DNA from: Kaistella antarctica
GTDB lineage: Bacteria; Bacteroidota; Bacteroidia; Flavobacteriales; Weeksellaceae
NCBI RefSeq assembly: GCF_900109615.1
Contig: NZ_FOIX01000004.1
Coordinates: forward strand, 124,001 to 188,000
DNA: 64,000 nt
Direction of reading: 5' to 3'
Of this stretch, positions 45,438-53,567 are shown in pieces. The first letter of the stretch is position 1. Each line of letters begins with the position of its first letter. A program made the translations under genes and the position numbers. The notes under the pieces are model-generated. The model was not told the origin of the DNA. It ran no database searches and worked only from the letters and a program-made list of their open reading frames with translations.

Positions 45438-47012
45438 TTATCTCGCAATATTTACGGCTCTAGTTTCCCGAATTACCGTTACCCGAACTTGTCCTGGATA
45501 GGTTAATTCATTTTGAATCTTCTCCGAAATATCATAAGAAAGCTGGGCAGACTGGTCGTCAGTCACTTTTCCACTTTCTACCATTACTCTAAGTTCTCTA
45601 CCAGCTTGAATTGCATATGCACTGGAAACGCCGTCGAAACTTAACGCTGCTGCTTCAAGATCTTTCAACCTTTGGATATAAGACTCCAGAACTTGTCTTC
45701 TAGCTCCTGGTCTTGCTCCCGAAATTGCATCGGCAACTTGGATGATTGGTGATAATAAAGTCGTCATTTCTACTTCATCATGGTGAGCTCCGATTGCGTT
45801 GACAACCTCTGCATTTTCGCCATATTTTTCAGCCCACTGCATTCCTAAAAGTGCGTGTGGGAGTTCTGATTCCTGCTCTGGAACTTTCCCGATATCGTGA
45901 AGTAAACCAGCTCTTTTCGCCAACTTAACATTCAATCCTAATTCTGCTGCCATGGTTCCGGCAATGTTGGCAACTTCTCTCGAGTGTTGCAATAAGTTCT
46001 GTCCATAAGAAGAACGGAATTTCATTCGTCCCACGATCTTCACCAATTCTGGGTGAAGTCCGTGAACTCCTAAATCAATCACAGTTCTTTTACCAACTTC
46101 GATGATTTCTTCTTCAATATGTTTTTTCGTTTTCTCAACTACTTCTTCAATTCGCGCTGGGTGAATTCTTCCATCAGTTACCAACCGGTGTAGTGATAAT
46201 CTTGCGATTTCTCTTCTTACAGGATCAAAGCAAGAAAGTAAAATAGCTTCCGGCGTATCATCAACAATGATTTCAACCCCTGTTGCAGCTTCTAGAGCTC
46301 GGATGTTCCGACCTTCTCTACCGATAATTCTACCTTTAACTTCATCAGATTCGATATTGAAAACAGAGACTGAATTCTCAATCGCCTGTTCCGTCCCAAT
46401 TCTTTGAATGGTCTGAATGACGATTTTCTTAGCTTCTTGTTTCGCATTCAAACTGGCTTCCGCCATTATGTTTTGAATGTGCGACTGCGCTTTGGTTTTG
46501 GCTTCTGCTTTCAAAGCTTCTACCAATTCGTTCTTAGCATCTTCTGCAGAATATCCTGAAAGTCTTTCCAAGATTTCTACTTTTTGAGCAGTGATAGAAT
46601 CTAATTCCTGCTGCTTTCTTTCGATCATCTCCTGCTTCTTACCGTAATCAACTATTTGTCGATCGAGATCTTTTTCTAATTTGCCGGCTTTGCTAAGATC
46701 ATCATTGAGCTTTTGCTCTTTGTCTTTAACTCTCTTTTCAGAATCCTGCATTTTTCGTTCTCTAGACTGAATGTCGGCATCATGCTGAGATTTCAGTTCC
46801 ATGAACTTTTCTTTTGCTTGAAAATGTTTTTCTTTTTTAATGGATTCTGCCTGTACCGTAGCTTTTTCTATAAGGTTCTCGGCGTTTTTATTTGCATCTT
46901 GAACGATGAATTTTGCTTTTGCGTTAAGCGTGCTTTTGGAAAACATCATTCCAATTACCGCACCTACAGCCAAACAAGCAATACCGATAATTATAGCAAT
47001 TGTTGTTGTCAT
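45438..47012 (-). CDS. rny: Ribonuclease Y
   Basis: 524 residues. N-terminal membrane anchor ([19 protein letters not shown]), long charged coiled coil (about 30-200), KH domain with [13 protein letters not shown] near 230, and HD domain with LLHDIGKVP near 370 and GAHHDEVE. RNase Y is an endoribonuclease that starts mRNA decay at the inner membrane. All domains are intact. Upstream (to higher coordinates) on the same strand are the 6S-like RNA and zapA. Confidence 0.94.
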   Translation of the reverse strand: MTTTIAIIIGIACLAVGAVIGMMFSKSTLNAKAKFIVQDANKNAENLIEKATVQAESIKKEKHFQAKEKFMELKSQHDADIQSRERKMQDSEKRVKDKEQKLNDDLSKAGKLEKDLDRQIVDYGKKQEMIERKQQELDSITAQKVEILERLSGYSAEDAKNELVEALKAEAKTKAQSHIQNIMAEASLNAKQEAKKIVIQTIQRIGTEQAIENSVSVFNIESDEVKGRIIGREGRNIRALEAATGVEIIVDDTPEAILLSCFDPVRREIARLSLHRLVTDGRIHPARIEEVVEKTKKHIEEEIIEVGKRTVIDLGVHGLHPELVKIVGRMKFRSSYGQNLLQHSREVANIAGTMAAELGLNVKLAKRAGLLHDIGKVPEQESELPHALLGMQWAEKYGENAEVVNAIGAHHDEVEMTTLLSPIIQVADAISGARPGARRQVLESYIQRLKDLEAAALSFDGVSSAYAIQAGRELRVMVESGKVTDDQSAQLSYDISEKIQNELTYPGQVRVTVIRETRAVNIAR

Positions 47013-47103
47013 ATATGTTTAGTTTTAATATTAATCTGTTAAAAATCAGAATTTTAAACTTAAAAACCAGTTGGTTTTAAACTCTTTAAATCTGATTATT
47101 GGT

Positions 47104-47280
47104 TAAAAAAAAGCCTACAATAATTCACGGATTTAGAGTAAACTCCTAATCAACACGATTTGAACTGTTTTCTATTTTCTGTAATCCGAGCATGTCGGCA
47201 CGCCATTAAATAAACTTTCGTTCGGTAATAGTTTTGCGTTGAGTTTACCTGTAATGTGTTAGAACTATTGTAGGCAGTCG
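47104..47280 (-). ncRNA. ssrS: 6S-like RNA (6S-Flavo type)
   Basis: Minus-strand RNA of about 170 nt between zapA and rny. Terminal stem: GCCTACAATA (47275-47266) pairs perfectly with TATTGTAGGC (47122-47113), directly followed by eight T residues (47112-47105) as a terminator. Nested inside is a second perfect stem GTAAACTC (47248-47241) / GAGTTTAC (47145-47138), with asymmetric unpaired segments between and a large central open region with a small CCGA...TCGG hairpin. This long rod with a central bubble is the 6S layout, which sequesters RNA polymerase in stationary phase. A 6S-Flavo family is known in Bacteroidota; the match to it is from architecture and location, not from a model search. 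Confidence 0.72.
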
Positions 47281-47299
47281 TTAATTGGAAAAGAAAAAT

Positions 47300-47587
47300 C
47301 TACTTTTCCAACGTTTCCAAAAATTGATTGATATTTTTCAATCGCTCCGTGGAATCTTTAATATTTTTATCGTTATTGATTTGGGCTACTTCTGCATTGG
47401 TCCCTAATTTTAAGCAACACATTGCTAAAGCATCTTGTTTATCTCTAACGTCAAAATTCTGTTCAAAATCTTTAATCATCGCCTCAATTTGCTTCCCAAC
47501 TAATCGCAGCGTTTCTTCTTCTGCGGAGGGCACATTCAGCGGATAACTTCTTCCAGCAATCGTGATGGTAATTCTTCTTACATCCAT
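47300..47587 (-). CDS. zapA: Cell division protein ZapA
   Basis: 95 residues from ATG 47587; the frame opens upstream at a TTG (47620) but that region overlaps the preceding gene. N-terminal ITITIAGRSYPLNVPSAEE is the ZapA globular head; a long helix follows (EAMIKDFEQNFDVRDKQDALAMC ... LKNINQFLETLEK, quoted in parts). ZapA cross-links FtsZ filaments at midcell. Its ATG overlaps the stop of the coiled-coil gene by one base (TAATG). Confidence 0.88.
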   Translation of the reverse strand: MDVRRITITIAGRSYPLNVPSAEEETLRLVGKQIEAMIKDFEQNFDVRDKQDALAMCCLKLGTNAEVAQINNDKNIKDSTERLKNINQFLETLEK

Positions 47588-47889
47588 TACAAACCGTTGT
47601 TTTGAAGTTCTGCAATACAATAATCCACTTCTTTCATCAACCTGTTGATATGACTTTTCATCAATCGGTTATGGTCTGGATTTCCTGAAATTGCTGAATA
47701 AAGTTTAATATTTTTTTGTTCTTCTGCTAAAACCTGATTTTTCTTCCTCTCCTCTTCATATTTCATCTTCAACTCTTCATGCTCTTGATTCAGTTCTAAA
47801 TAAGTATCGTTAAGACTTTGGTAATTCTTACTTACCGCTAAAATCTTTTTTTCTAAAAGCGAAAAATTATTTTCTAAATCTTTGAGCAT
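47587..47889 (-). CDS. Coiled-coil protein coupled to zapA (possible ZapB-like partner)
   Basis: 100 residues, helical with heptad-like leucines (LENNFSLLEKKILAVS, YLELNQEHEELKMKYEEER, KNQVLAEEQKN), then a short C-terminal helical domain (HINRLMKEVDYCIAEL). No membrane segment. One-base overlap with zapA shows co-translation, and the pairing of a small coiled coil with ZapA suggests a division-site partner analogous to ZapB. The analogy is by shape and context and not by sequence family. Confidence 0.7.
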   Translation of the reverse strand: MLKDLENNFSLLEKKILAVSKNYQSLNDTYLELNQEHEELKMKYEEERKKNQVLAEEQKNIKLYSAISGNPDHNRLMKSHINRLMKEVDYCIAELQNNGL

Positions 47890-47919
47890 TTTTCAGGTTA
47901 ATTTATTCTAACTCGTTAG

Positions 47920-47927
47920 CAAAAATA
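47920..47927 (-). promoter_or_regulatory. Bacteroidota -7 box TATTTTTG for the zapA operon
   Basis: Full match to TAnnTTTG on the minus strand, 31 bp upstream of the coiled-coil gene's ATG. A clear TTG -33 element is not present. Confidence 0.5.
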
Positions 47928-48057
47928 TAAAAAATTAATTTGAAACTGTCACTTATTGCGTAGTAATTTAAGAAACCGCTGAATATTCATATGAAATGAA
48001 AATCTCAAAGTGAAAAGAAGAGAATTTTAAGAAAAAATTGTATTCTTTAATGCAAAT

Positions 48058-48089
48058 AAAAAAAGAGAACGTTGTAAAACCTTCTCTTG
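48058..48089 (-). terminator. Terminator downstream of porT
   Basis: Minus-strand stem AAGAGAA / TTCTCTT with a loop of about 11 bases, followed by a run of T (A-run at 48058-48064). It lies 25 bp after the porT stop. Confidence 0.7.
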
Positions 48090-48113
48090 TAATATTGAAA
48101 TGTCTATTTAGTT

Positions 48114-48899
48114 TTATTCAAATTTTAGAACAAACATAAATGCTCTTGTTTTTACACTCGACATTGCAGACGACCAATAAGGCGGCGTTTCAGCGTTGTC
48201 AGCGACCGATTCATTGTTAATCATAAAAGTTCCTCTGAAACCTGGCGTTAATTTAAAACGGCTGAAATAAAATTGCATTCCGATTTCTGCAGACCAGGCA
48301 AAATTGCTGGCAGTTGTTCGAAAAATTCCTTGTTGATTATCATCCTCAGATTTACTGTTTGACTGTAGGTTCATCATCCAGTTTACTCCTGCAGCTGCGT
48401 ACGGACGGGAATTATACCAGCGATCGCCATGAACTTCAATCAATAGAGGAATATCAACATAGGTAGATTTTACGGTCCGCAATTTATCCGCGTCTGTTAA
48501 AACAATAGGCAAAAAAGGTTCATTGGCAGGCGTTCCTGCCGTATACTGATCGTTAGACTGCGTATTAAAAAATATTTCACGTTCTACAAATTGCAATCCG
48601 GGTTCTATTCGTAAATCGAAATAATCATTTAATCTTAATTTACCAATTAAACCTGCGCCGAAACTGTACGCAGATTTAGTTTGAACTAAGTTTTTCTGAC
48701 CATCCATTCCAAACCGAGGATCGAGTACCAGTTTGTAATCGTAGTTGTTACCGGCAAGAAAAAATCCGTAGCTGAATTTCTGGCCGTCAAATCCTTCCAG
48801 ATTATCCATTCGGTCTTTGGTTCGGAACAATTGAGCATCAGCAAAACTGCAAAATAAAAATGCTGCAATGAAAGTAATTTTTATAAAAGTGTTCCCCAT
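48114..48899 (-). CDS. porT: T9SS protein PorT
   Basis: 261 residues. Signal peptide ending FADAQ (23). An eight-stranded outer-membrane barrel follows with PorT features: FSYGFFLAGNNYDYKL, LRIEPGLQFVEREIFF, TYVDIPLLIEVHGDRW, RPYAAAGVNWMMNL and a terminal Phe-rich strand (FMFVLKFE). PorT is required for type IX secretion in Porphyromonas and Flavobacterium. Adjacent ubiE, 1 bp upstream, is the usual flavobacterial order. It supports the presence of a T9SS, matching the sorting-domain protein at 60191-61555. Confidence 0.88.
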   Translation of the reverse strand: MGNTFIKITFIAAFLFCSFADAQLFRTKDRMDNLEGFDGQKFSYGFFLAGNNYDYKLVLDPRFGMDGQKNLVQTKSAYSFGAGLIGKLRLNDYFDLRIEPGLQFVEREIFFNTQSNDQYTAGTPANEPFLPIVLTDADKLRTVKSTYVDIPLLIEVHGDRWYNSRPYAAAGVNWMMNLQSNSKSEDDNQQGIFRTTASNFAWSAEIGMQFYFSRFKLTPGFRGTFMINNESVADNAETPPYWSSAMSSVKTRAFMFVLKFE

Positions 48900-48900
48900 A

Positions 48901-49620
48901 TTATTTTGTTGCCTTGTAAATGGTTGCGATTCCTAAGCTTAATTTTTTATATTCCACTTTTTTAAACCCAACATCCAACAAGATCGTTTTCATTTTTTCT
49001 CCGAATGGAAAGGCATTGACTGAATCTGGTAAGTAGGTGTAAGCACGAGTATCTTTGGAAACCAATTTACCAATCTGCGGCAAAATATTTTTAAAGTAAA
49101 ACATATAAAAGGGAGCTAAAACTCCTTCCACCTTAGAAAACTCTAAAATATAAACGCTTTTGTCGTCCTTCACCACTCTTTTTAACTCTTCCAAGCCTTT
49201 GTTTAAATTTTCAAAATTCCGCACTCCAAAAGCAACGGTAACGGCATCAAATTTATTGCTTTCGAACGGAAGATTTTCTGCATCACCTTTGATCATTTCG
49301 ATCTGGTTATTCAATTTAATCTTCTTAATTTTCTCAATACCAACGTTCAACATTTGCAGGGAAAGGTCTAATCCAACTATTTTCGCGCCTGTTCCTTTTT
49401 GTACGGCAATGGCCAAATCTCCAGTTCCTGTAGCGACATCTAAAACCTCTTTTGGTTGATCGGCATTGAGCCACTTTACCAAAGTATTTCTCCACAAAAC
49501 ATCGATTTTCATCGAGAGTACATGATTTAATAAATCATATTTTGGTGCGATGTTGTCGAACATATCTTCAACTTCTTTTTTCTTGCCGGCTTCGGTATTG
49601 TAAGGGGTAACTTGCTTCAA
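48901..49620 (-). CDS. ubiE: Demethylmenaquinone methyltransferase UbiE/MenG
   Basis: 239 residues. SAM-binding motif VLDVATGTGDLAI (about 59-71), KGDAENLPF and VAFGVRNFENL, plus MFDNIAPKYDLLNHVLS near the N terminus, which are UbiE signatures. It completes menaquinone, the usual quinone of flavobacteria, linking it to the SDH pathway. The start is a TTG (49620): no in-frame ATG lies between it and the upstream gene, and the family N terminus (VTPYN) begins just after it. 10 bp after the upstream gene. Confidence 0.92.
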   Translation of the reverse strand: MKQVTPYNTEAGKKKEVEDMFDNIAPKYDLLNHVLSMKIDVLWRNTLVKWLNADQPKEVLDVATGTGDLAIAVQKGTGAKIVGLDLSLQMLNVGIEKIKKIKLNNQIEMIKGDAENLPFESNKFDAVTVAFGVRNFENLNKGLEELKRVVKDDKSVYILEFSKVEGVLAPFYMFYFKNILPQIGKLVSKDTRAYTYLPDSVNAFPFGEKMKTILLDVGFKKVEYKKLSLGIATIYKATK

Positions 49621-49630
49621 AATGTGTTTA

Positions 49631-50200
49631 TTAAAATTTGTAATATTCTCTGTAATAATTCAAAAAATCGGCTTTCCGAAAAATCTTGGTTCTGGATTCA
49701 ACTTTCTGAATGTTTTTCACGACACCATCATATTCCTCATCAATATTGTAGTAAAAATCATCAGTGTATAATTTGCTAAAACGAACGGGCATATTCACAA
49801 ATAATTTGCCATCAATAGTCGTTTGTTTTCTTGTTGCAATCAAAGAATCTTTATTCAAGCCATACCCATAAAACTGCTCATTGATATAATAATCCTGATG
49901 CGCGATGTTCAATAAACCACGGTTTTTCTTAACCACGAAGCTAGAATCGAACAACATCTTATTTTTATTATCAAAAACTTTAATATCGTTTTTACCTTTC
50001 TTTAAATCAACTTGAAATTTTTGTCCAGCCGTAATGGTCTTTTGTTCACCATTATTAATTTTAAAATAAAAAATATTTTCGGAAGGATTATCGACGAGGT
50101 AATAATTTCGTTTGGCTAAAAAGAAATTATAAATCCCAAAAGCAACCAGTACGGTTACGACTGATATTATTAAACCTTTGGTTGATGGACTGATTTTCAT
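49631..50200 (-). CDS. Membrane-anchored protein of unknown function
   Basis: 189 residues. A single N-terminal membrane segment (GLIISVVTVLVAFGIYNFFLA) and a soluble, Tyr/Lys-rich extracytoplasmic domain (ENIFYFKINNGEQKTITAGQ, YYINEQFYGYGLNKDSLI). No family recognised. It leads the operon with ubiE and porT, 10 bp before ubiE. An envelope role is inferred only from topology. Confidence 0.72.
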   Translation of the reverse strand: MKISPSTKGLIISVVTVLVAFGIYNFFLAKRNYYLVDNPSENIFYFKINNGEQKTITAGQKFQVDLKKGKNDIKVFDNKNKMLFDSSFVVKKNRGLLNIAHQDYYINEQFYGYGLNKDSLIATRKQTTIDGKLFVNMPVRFSKLYTDDFYYNIDEEYDGVVKNIQKVESRTKIFRKADFLNYYREYYKF

Positions 50201-50226
50201 ATAATAGGGTAGTAAAAAAGCTTTTG

Positions 50227-50234
50227 CAAATTTA
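50227..50234 (-). promoter_or_regulatory. Bacteroidota -7 box TAAATTTG (ubiE-porT operon)
   Basis: Perfect TAnnTTTG on the minus strand, 27 bp upstream of the ATG at 50200. Paired back to back with the box at 50272-50279. Confidence 0.6.
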
Positions 50235-50271
50235 ATAATAATTTTGTTTCTCCACGATACAATAATATCCT

Positions 50272-50279
50272 TAACTTTG
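50272..50279 (+). promoter_or_regulatory. Bacteroidota -7 box TAACTTTG (KASIII-like gene)
   Basis: Perfect TAnnTTTG, 24 bp upstream of the ATG at 50303. A TTG at 50244-50246 is the nearest -33 candidate, but spacing of 25 bases is long. Confidence 0.55.
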
Positions 50280-50302
50280 TCCTAAATTTTTGACTCAAAT
50301 AT

Positions 50303-51370
50303 ATGCCCAATACAATCATAATCGGCTCAGGAAGTTACATTCCGACAAAAGTGATCGGTAAAGAACATTTCATGGACTCCGTTTTTTATACCGATGAAGG
50401 AGACTTAATTGACAAACCTAACGATGAGGTCATTCAAAAATTTATAGAAATTACGGAAATTGAAACCCGTCGTTATTTAGAAGATGATGAATTCAATTCT
50501 GATCTCGGTTACAAAGCCGCAAAAGAAGCAATCTATGATGCTAAAATTGACCAGGAAGATTTAGATTATATCATTTACGCCAGTAATTTTGGTGAAGTTA
50601 ATCAAAATGGAATGACGAATTTCATGCCTTCCATGTCTTCCCGCGTTAAAAACAAACTCGGCATTAAGAATAGGAGAACCGTAAATTATGATATGATTTT
50701 TGGTTGTCCAGGCTGGGTAGAAGCGATGATTTTAGCAGACACTCTTATTAAAGCAAAAAAAGCAAAATTGATTTTAGTCGTAGGTTCAGAAACTTTGAGT
50801 AGAGTTACCGATACCTTTGACCGCAATAAAATGATTTTTGCTGATGGTGCCGGAGCGGTTGTGGTACAAGCAACTGACGATGAAACCGTCGGAATTATTG
50901 CGGATTCTACGATTTGCGATAATGGTCCAGAATTAAATTATCTTGAAAACTCGCCTTCATTAAAAAGAGATGAAGACCGCAGACCTTTATATATTAGAAT
51001 GCACGGCCGTAAAATTTACGAATACGCTTTGAAAAATGTACCTGACGCGATCAAAGAAACCATTGACAAAGCGAATTTACATATTGACGATATTGATAAA
51101 ATCTTAATTCATCAAGCAAACGCTAAAATGGATTACGCCATGATTTCTCGATTATTTAAATTATACGGAAAATCCGATTACGACCATGACGTTTCCCCAA
51201 TGACGATTCAGTTTCTAGGAAACTCTTCTGTGGCTACCATCCCAACAATGTTCGACCTTATTATCAAAGGAGAGATGAAAGGCCAGTCCTTCAAAGAAAA
51301 AGGAAATATCGTGTTCACGTCGGTCGGCGCTGGAATGAACATCAATGCGATTGTTTACCGTTTTCCCTAA
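50303..51370 (+). CDS. 3-oxoacyl-ACP synthase III-family protein (FabH-like)
   Basis: 355 residues. Thiolase-fold Cys135 in MIFGCPGW, His270 in ILIHQANAKMD and Asn307 in FLGNSSVAT form the KASIII catalytic triad. The N-terminal MPNTIIIGSGSYIP is standard. The sequence around Cys135 (GCPGW instead of AACSG) and a long loop (about 30-45) mark a divergent Bacteroidota KASIII group, also seen in secondary-metabolite acyl starters. It probably condenses acyl-CoA with malonyl-ACP, but its specific role may differ from housekeeping FabH. Single gene followed by a terminator. Confidence 0.87.
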   Translation: MPNTIIIGSGSYIPTKVIGKEHFMDSVFYTDEGDLIDKPNDEVIQKFIEITEIETRRYLEDDEFNSDLGYKAAKEAIYDAKIDQEDLDYIIYASNFGEVNQNGMTNFMPSMSSRVKNKLGIKNRRTVNYDMIFGCPGWVEAMILADTLIKAKKAKLILVVGSETLSRVTDTFDRNKMIFADGAGAVVVQATDDETVGIIADSTICDNGPELNYLENSPSLKRDEDRRPLYIRMHGRKIYEYALKNVPDAIKETIDKANLHIDDIDKILIHQANAKMDYAMISRLFKLYGKSDYDHDVSPMTIQFLGNSSVATIPTMFDLIIKGEMKGQSFKEKGNIVFTSVGAGMNINAIVYRFP

Positions 51371-51394
51371 CTAATCACTTTAAAAAAATAGAAT

Positions 51395-51421
51395 AGCACA
51401 AAATTTGTTTTGTGCTTTTTT
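51395..51421 (+). terminator. Rho-independent terminator
   Basis: 9-bp stem AGCACAAAA / TTTTGTGCT, loop TTTG, followed by six T. It is 25 bp after the KASIII-like gene. The longer possible start of the next gene (51405) lies inside it, which supports the start at 51438. Confidence 0.88.
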
Positions 51422-51437
51422 ATTGATTAAAACAAAC

Positions 51438-52643
51438 ATGCAAAGAAATATTTTAATTATTACAGGACTTCTATTCGCTCTAGAATTTTATGCCTATCAA
51501 GCCTTTAAAACGGTTACCAGCAACAACTACCTACGAATCGCCTACTGGACCGTCACCATTTTGGTGTATTTATTTTTTCTTTATGAAGTTTTCAATTTTA
51601 AAAGAACCGATCGCGACCATTCTCGGGTCCAGCTAATTTCTTCGGTTTTTATGGTTTTTATGCTTCCTAAACTTCTGGTGGTTTTCTTCCTTTTGATCGG
51701 AGATATAGGTCGAGGAATTCAATTTGTATCTCAATCATTTGGCGAAGGTGAAAACCATTTACCAGATCGCCGTAAATTTTTGAGTATCGTAGGAATTGGA
51801 AGTGCTGCGGTACTTTCAGGTTTATTTTTAGACGGAATTATTTTTGGAAAATACCGTCATACGGTTAGAAGAGTAAAAGTAAAAATCGCGGGTTTACCAA
51901 AGAGTTTCAAAGGTTATAAGATCGTTCAGATTTCAGATGTGCACGCCGGAAGTTTCTTGCATCCAGAACGATTACAAGGTGCTATCAATATGATTAATGA
52001 GCAGAAGCCAGACTTGGTTTTGTTTACGGGTGATATGGTTAATAATTACGCTGATGAATTTCAACCATTTGTAGAAATGTTTAAAGGCATTGGCTCCACA
52101 GACGGGAAGTTCTCGATTCTCGGAAATCACGATTATGGTGATTATGGAGAGTGGGAATCCATGCAAGAAAAAGCGCAAAACGTGCCTAATTTAATTGAAT
52201 TGCAAAAACAGGCGGGTTTTGAAATGCTGCGAAATGAGCACCGGATTATCGAGAAAAATGGCGAGCAATTGTATATTCTCGGTGTTGAAAACTGGGGTGA
52301 AAAACCGTTTCCACAATATGGTGATTTAGATAAGGCTAGCTTGGGAATCCCTGCTAATGCTGCAAAAATATTAATGAGTCACGATCCAACCCATTTTGAT
52401 GCAGTTGTGAAAAATCACCCTTCCAATGTTCACCTTACTCTTTCTGGACACACCCATGGAATGCAATTCGGACTTGATTTGAAAAATGTTCGATGGTCTC
52501 CGGTGCAGTACCGTTATAAAAAATGGGCAGACTTGTATGAAAGTGCAGGTAAATTGCTTTATGTTAATCGAGGTTTCGGCGTAATCGGATATCCCGGCAG
52601 AGTTGGTATTGATCCTGAAATTACCTTATTTGAACTGAGTTAA
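51438..52643 (+). CDS. Membrane metallophosphoesterase (YaeI-like)
   Basis: 401 residues from ATG 51438. Three to four hydrophobic segments in the first 130 residues (ILIITGLLFALEFYAYQAF, LRIAYWTVTILVYLFFLYEV, VFMVFMLPKLLVVFFLLIG, KFLSIVGIGSAAVLSGLFL). Then a calcineurin-like phosphoesterase domain: KIVQISDVHAGSF, VLFTGDMVNN, ILGNHDYG, LMSHDPTHFD, LTLSGHTHGMQ, which gives all metal ligands. Related YaeI/LpxH-like enzymes act on phospholipid or lipid phosphates at the membrane. The active site topology is not resolved by sequence alone. Confidence 0.87.
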   Translation: MQRNILIITGLLFALEFYAYQAFKTVTSNNYLRIAYWTVTILVYLFFLYEVFNFKRTDRDHSRVQLISSVFMVFMLPKLLVVFFLLIGDIGRGIQFVSQSFGEGENHLPDRRKFLSIVGIGSAAVLSGLFLDGIIFGKYRHTVRRVKVKIAGLPKSFKGYKIVQISDVHAGSFLHPERLQGAINMINEQKPDLVLFTGDMVNNYADEFQPFVEMFKGIGSTDGKFSILGNHDYGDYGEWESMQEKAQNVPNLIELQKQAGFEMLRNEHRIIEKNGEQLYILGVENWGEKPFPQYGDLDKASLGIPANAAKILMSHDPTHFDAVVKNHPSNVHLTLSGHTHGMQFGLDLKNVRWSPVQYRYKKWADLYESAGKLLYVNRGFGVIGYPGRVGIDPEITLFELS

Positions 52644-52660
52644 ATTGAAACAAAGAACTG

Positions 52661-53155
52661 ATGGTTGATTTTAAAAAAGCGATTGAAACAGACATTCCAC
52701 TTCTTCGGGAACTAGCTCAAAAATCCTGGAAGTCAGCATATGCTAATATTCTATCACCGGAGCAAATCGACTACATGTTGGCAGAAATGTACTCCGAGAA
52801 AGAAATTTCCAGCCAACTTCAAAACTCAGACTACCATTATTATCTGATTTTAAGTAATGAAATTCCAGCAGGGTTTATGGGCTTTGAATTGAATTATGAA
52901 AAAGACACTACGAAACTTCACCGCATCTATCTCTTAGAAGAATTTAAAGGAAAAGGTTTGGGAAAAAAAGGTCTTATTTTTTTAAAAGAAAAAGTTAAGG
53001 AAAACGTAAATCATCGGATTATTCTTAACGTTAATAAAAATAATCCCGCCATAAAAATTTACGAATCGCAAGGTTTTAAGGTTTTCTCGGAAGGCATCTT
53101 CGACATTGGTAATGACTATGTAATGGACGATTTCCTGATGGAATTCAATTTTTAA
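52661..53155 (+). CDS. GNAT-family N-acetyltransferase
   Basis: 164 residues. GNAT motif A: KLHRIYLLEEFKGKGLGKKG with the acetyl-CoA loop GKGLGK near 100-106; then RIILNVNKNNPAIKIYESQG, the typical motif B. The RimI/protein or small-molecule acceptor cannot be told apart. It starts 17 bp after the phosphoesterase gene on the same strand and is probably cotranscribed. Confidence 0.86.
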   Translation: MVDFKKAIETDIPLLRELAQKSWKSAYANILSPEQIDYMLAEMYSEKEISSQLQNSDYHYYLILSNEIPAGFMGFELNYEKDTTKLHRIYLLEEFKGKGLGKKGLIFLKEKVKENVNHRIILNVNKNNPAIKIYESQGFKVFSEGIFDIGNDYVMDDFLMEFNF

Positions 53156-53244
53156 TTTTACAAATTCACTCCGAAAACATTCTGTTTATTTATTTTGGTA
53201 CGGTTTTAGAATCATAATTTTTATTAACATTAAAAAAATAAATT

Positions 53245-53487
53245 ATGACACGTTCAAACTTGTTTTCAAAGATTCAGATTTTCGCCTTAGCAGTAATGGC
53301 AAACTTTGCAGTAGTTCTAGTAAAAGCTCAAGAAAAAGGAGCCGATTTAAAAGTTGATGTAGACGTTAACAAAGGTAGCGACATGATGGGCGGCGATTGG
53401 ATGAGCAATCCTTTAGTTTGGGTTGTTGGTGCTTTAGTGATTATCGTAATTATTGCTTTAGTAGCAAGAGGTGGCGGAAATAAATAA
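53245..53487 (+). CDS. Small membrane protein
   Basis: 80 residues. N-terminal signal-like segment (IFALAVMANFAVVLVKAQ), a short polar loop with KADLKVDVDVNKG-like Asp/Val repeats and MMGGDWM, then a C-terminal membrane segment (LVWVVGALVIIVIIALVARGGG). Short hairpin-like topology. Independently transcribed: terminator at 53510. No family could be named, but similar proteins occur in Chryseobacterium-type genomes as I recall. Confidence 0.72.
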   Translation: MTRSNLFSKIQIFALAVMANFAVVLVKAQEKGADLKVDVDVNKGSDMMGGDWMSNPLVWVVGALVIIVIIALVARGGGNK

Positions 53488-53509
53488 GCGCAGTCTATAA
53501 TATATAAAT

Positions 53510-53546
53510 AAATCCCGAAAATTAATTTTCGGGATTTGTTTTTTGA
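53510..53546 (+). terminator. Rho-independent terminator
   Basis: Perfect 13-bp stem AAATCCCGAAAAT / ATTTTCGGGATTT with a 2-base loop, followed by a T-rich run. It may also function for alaS on the minus strand (stop at 53568). Confidence 0.88.
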
Positions 53547-53567
53547 TATAAAAATATGTCGTGTTTT

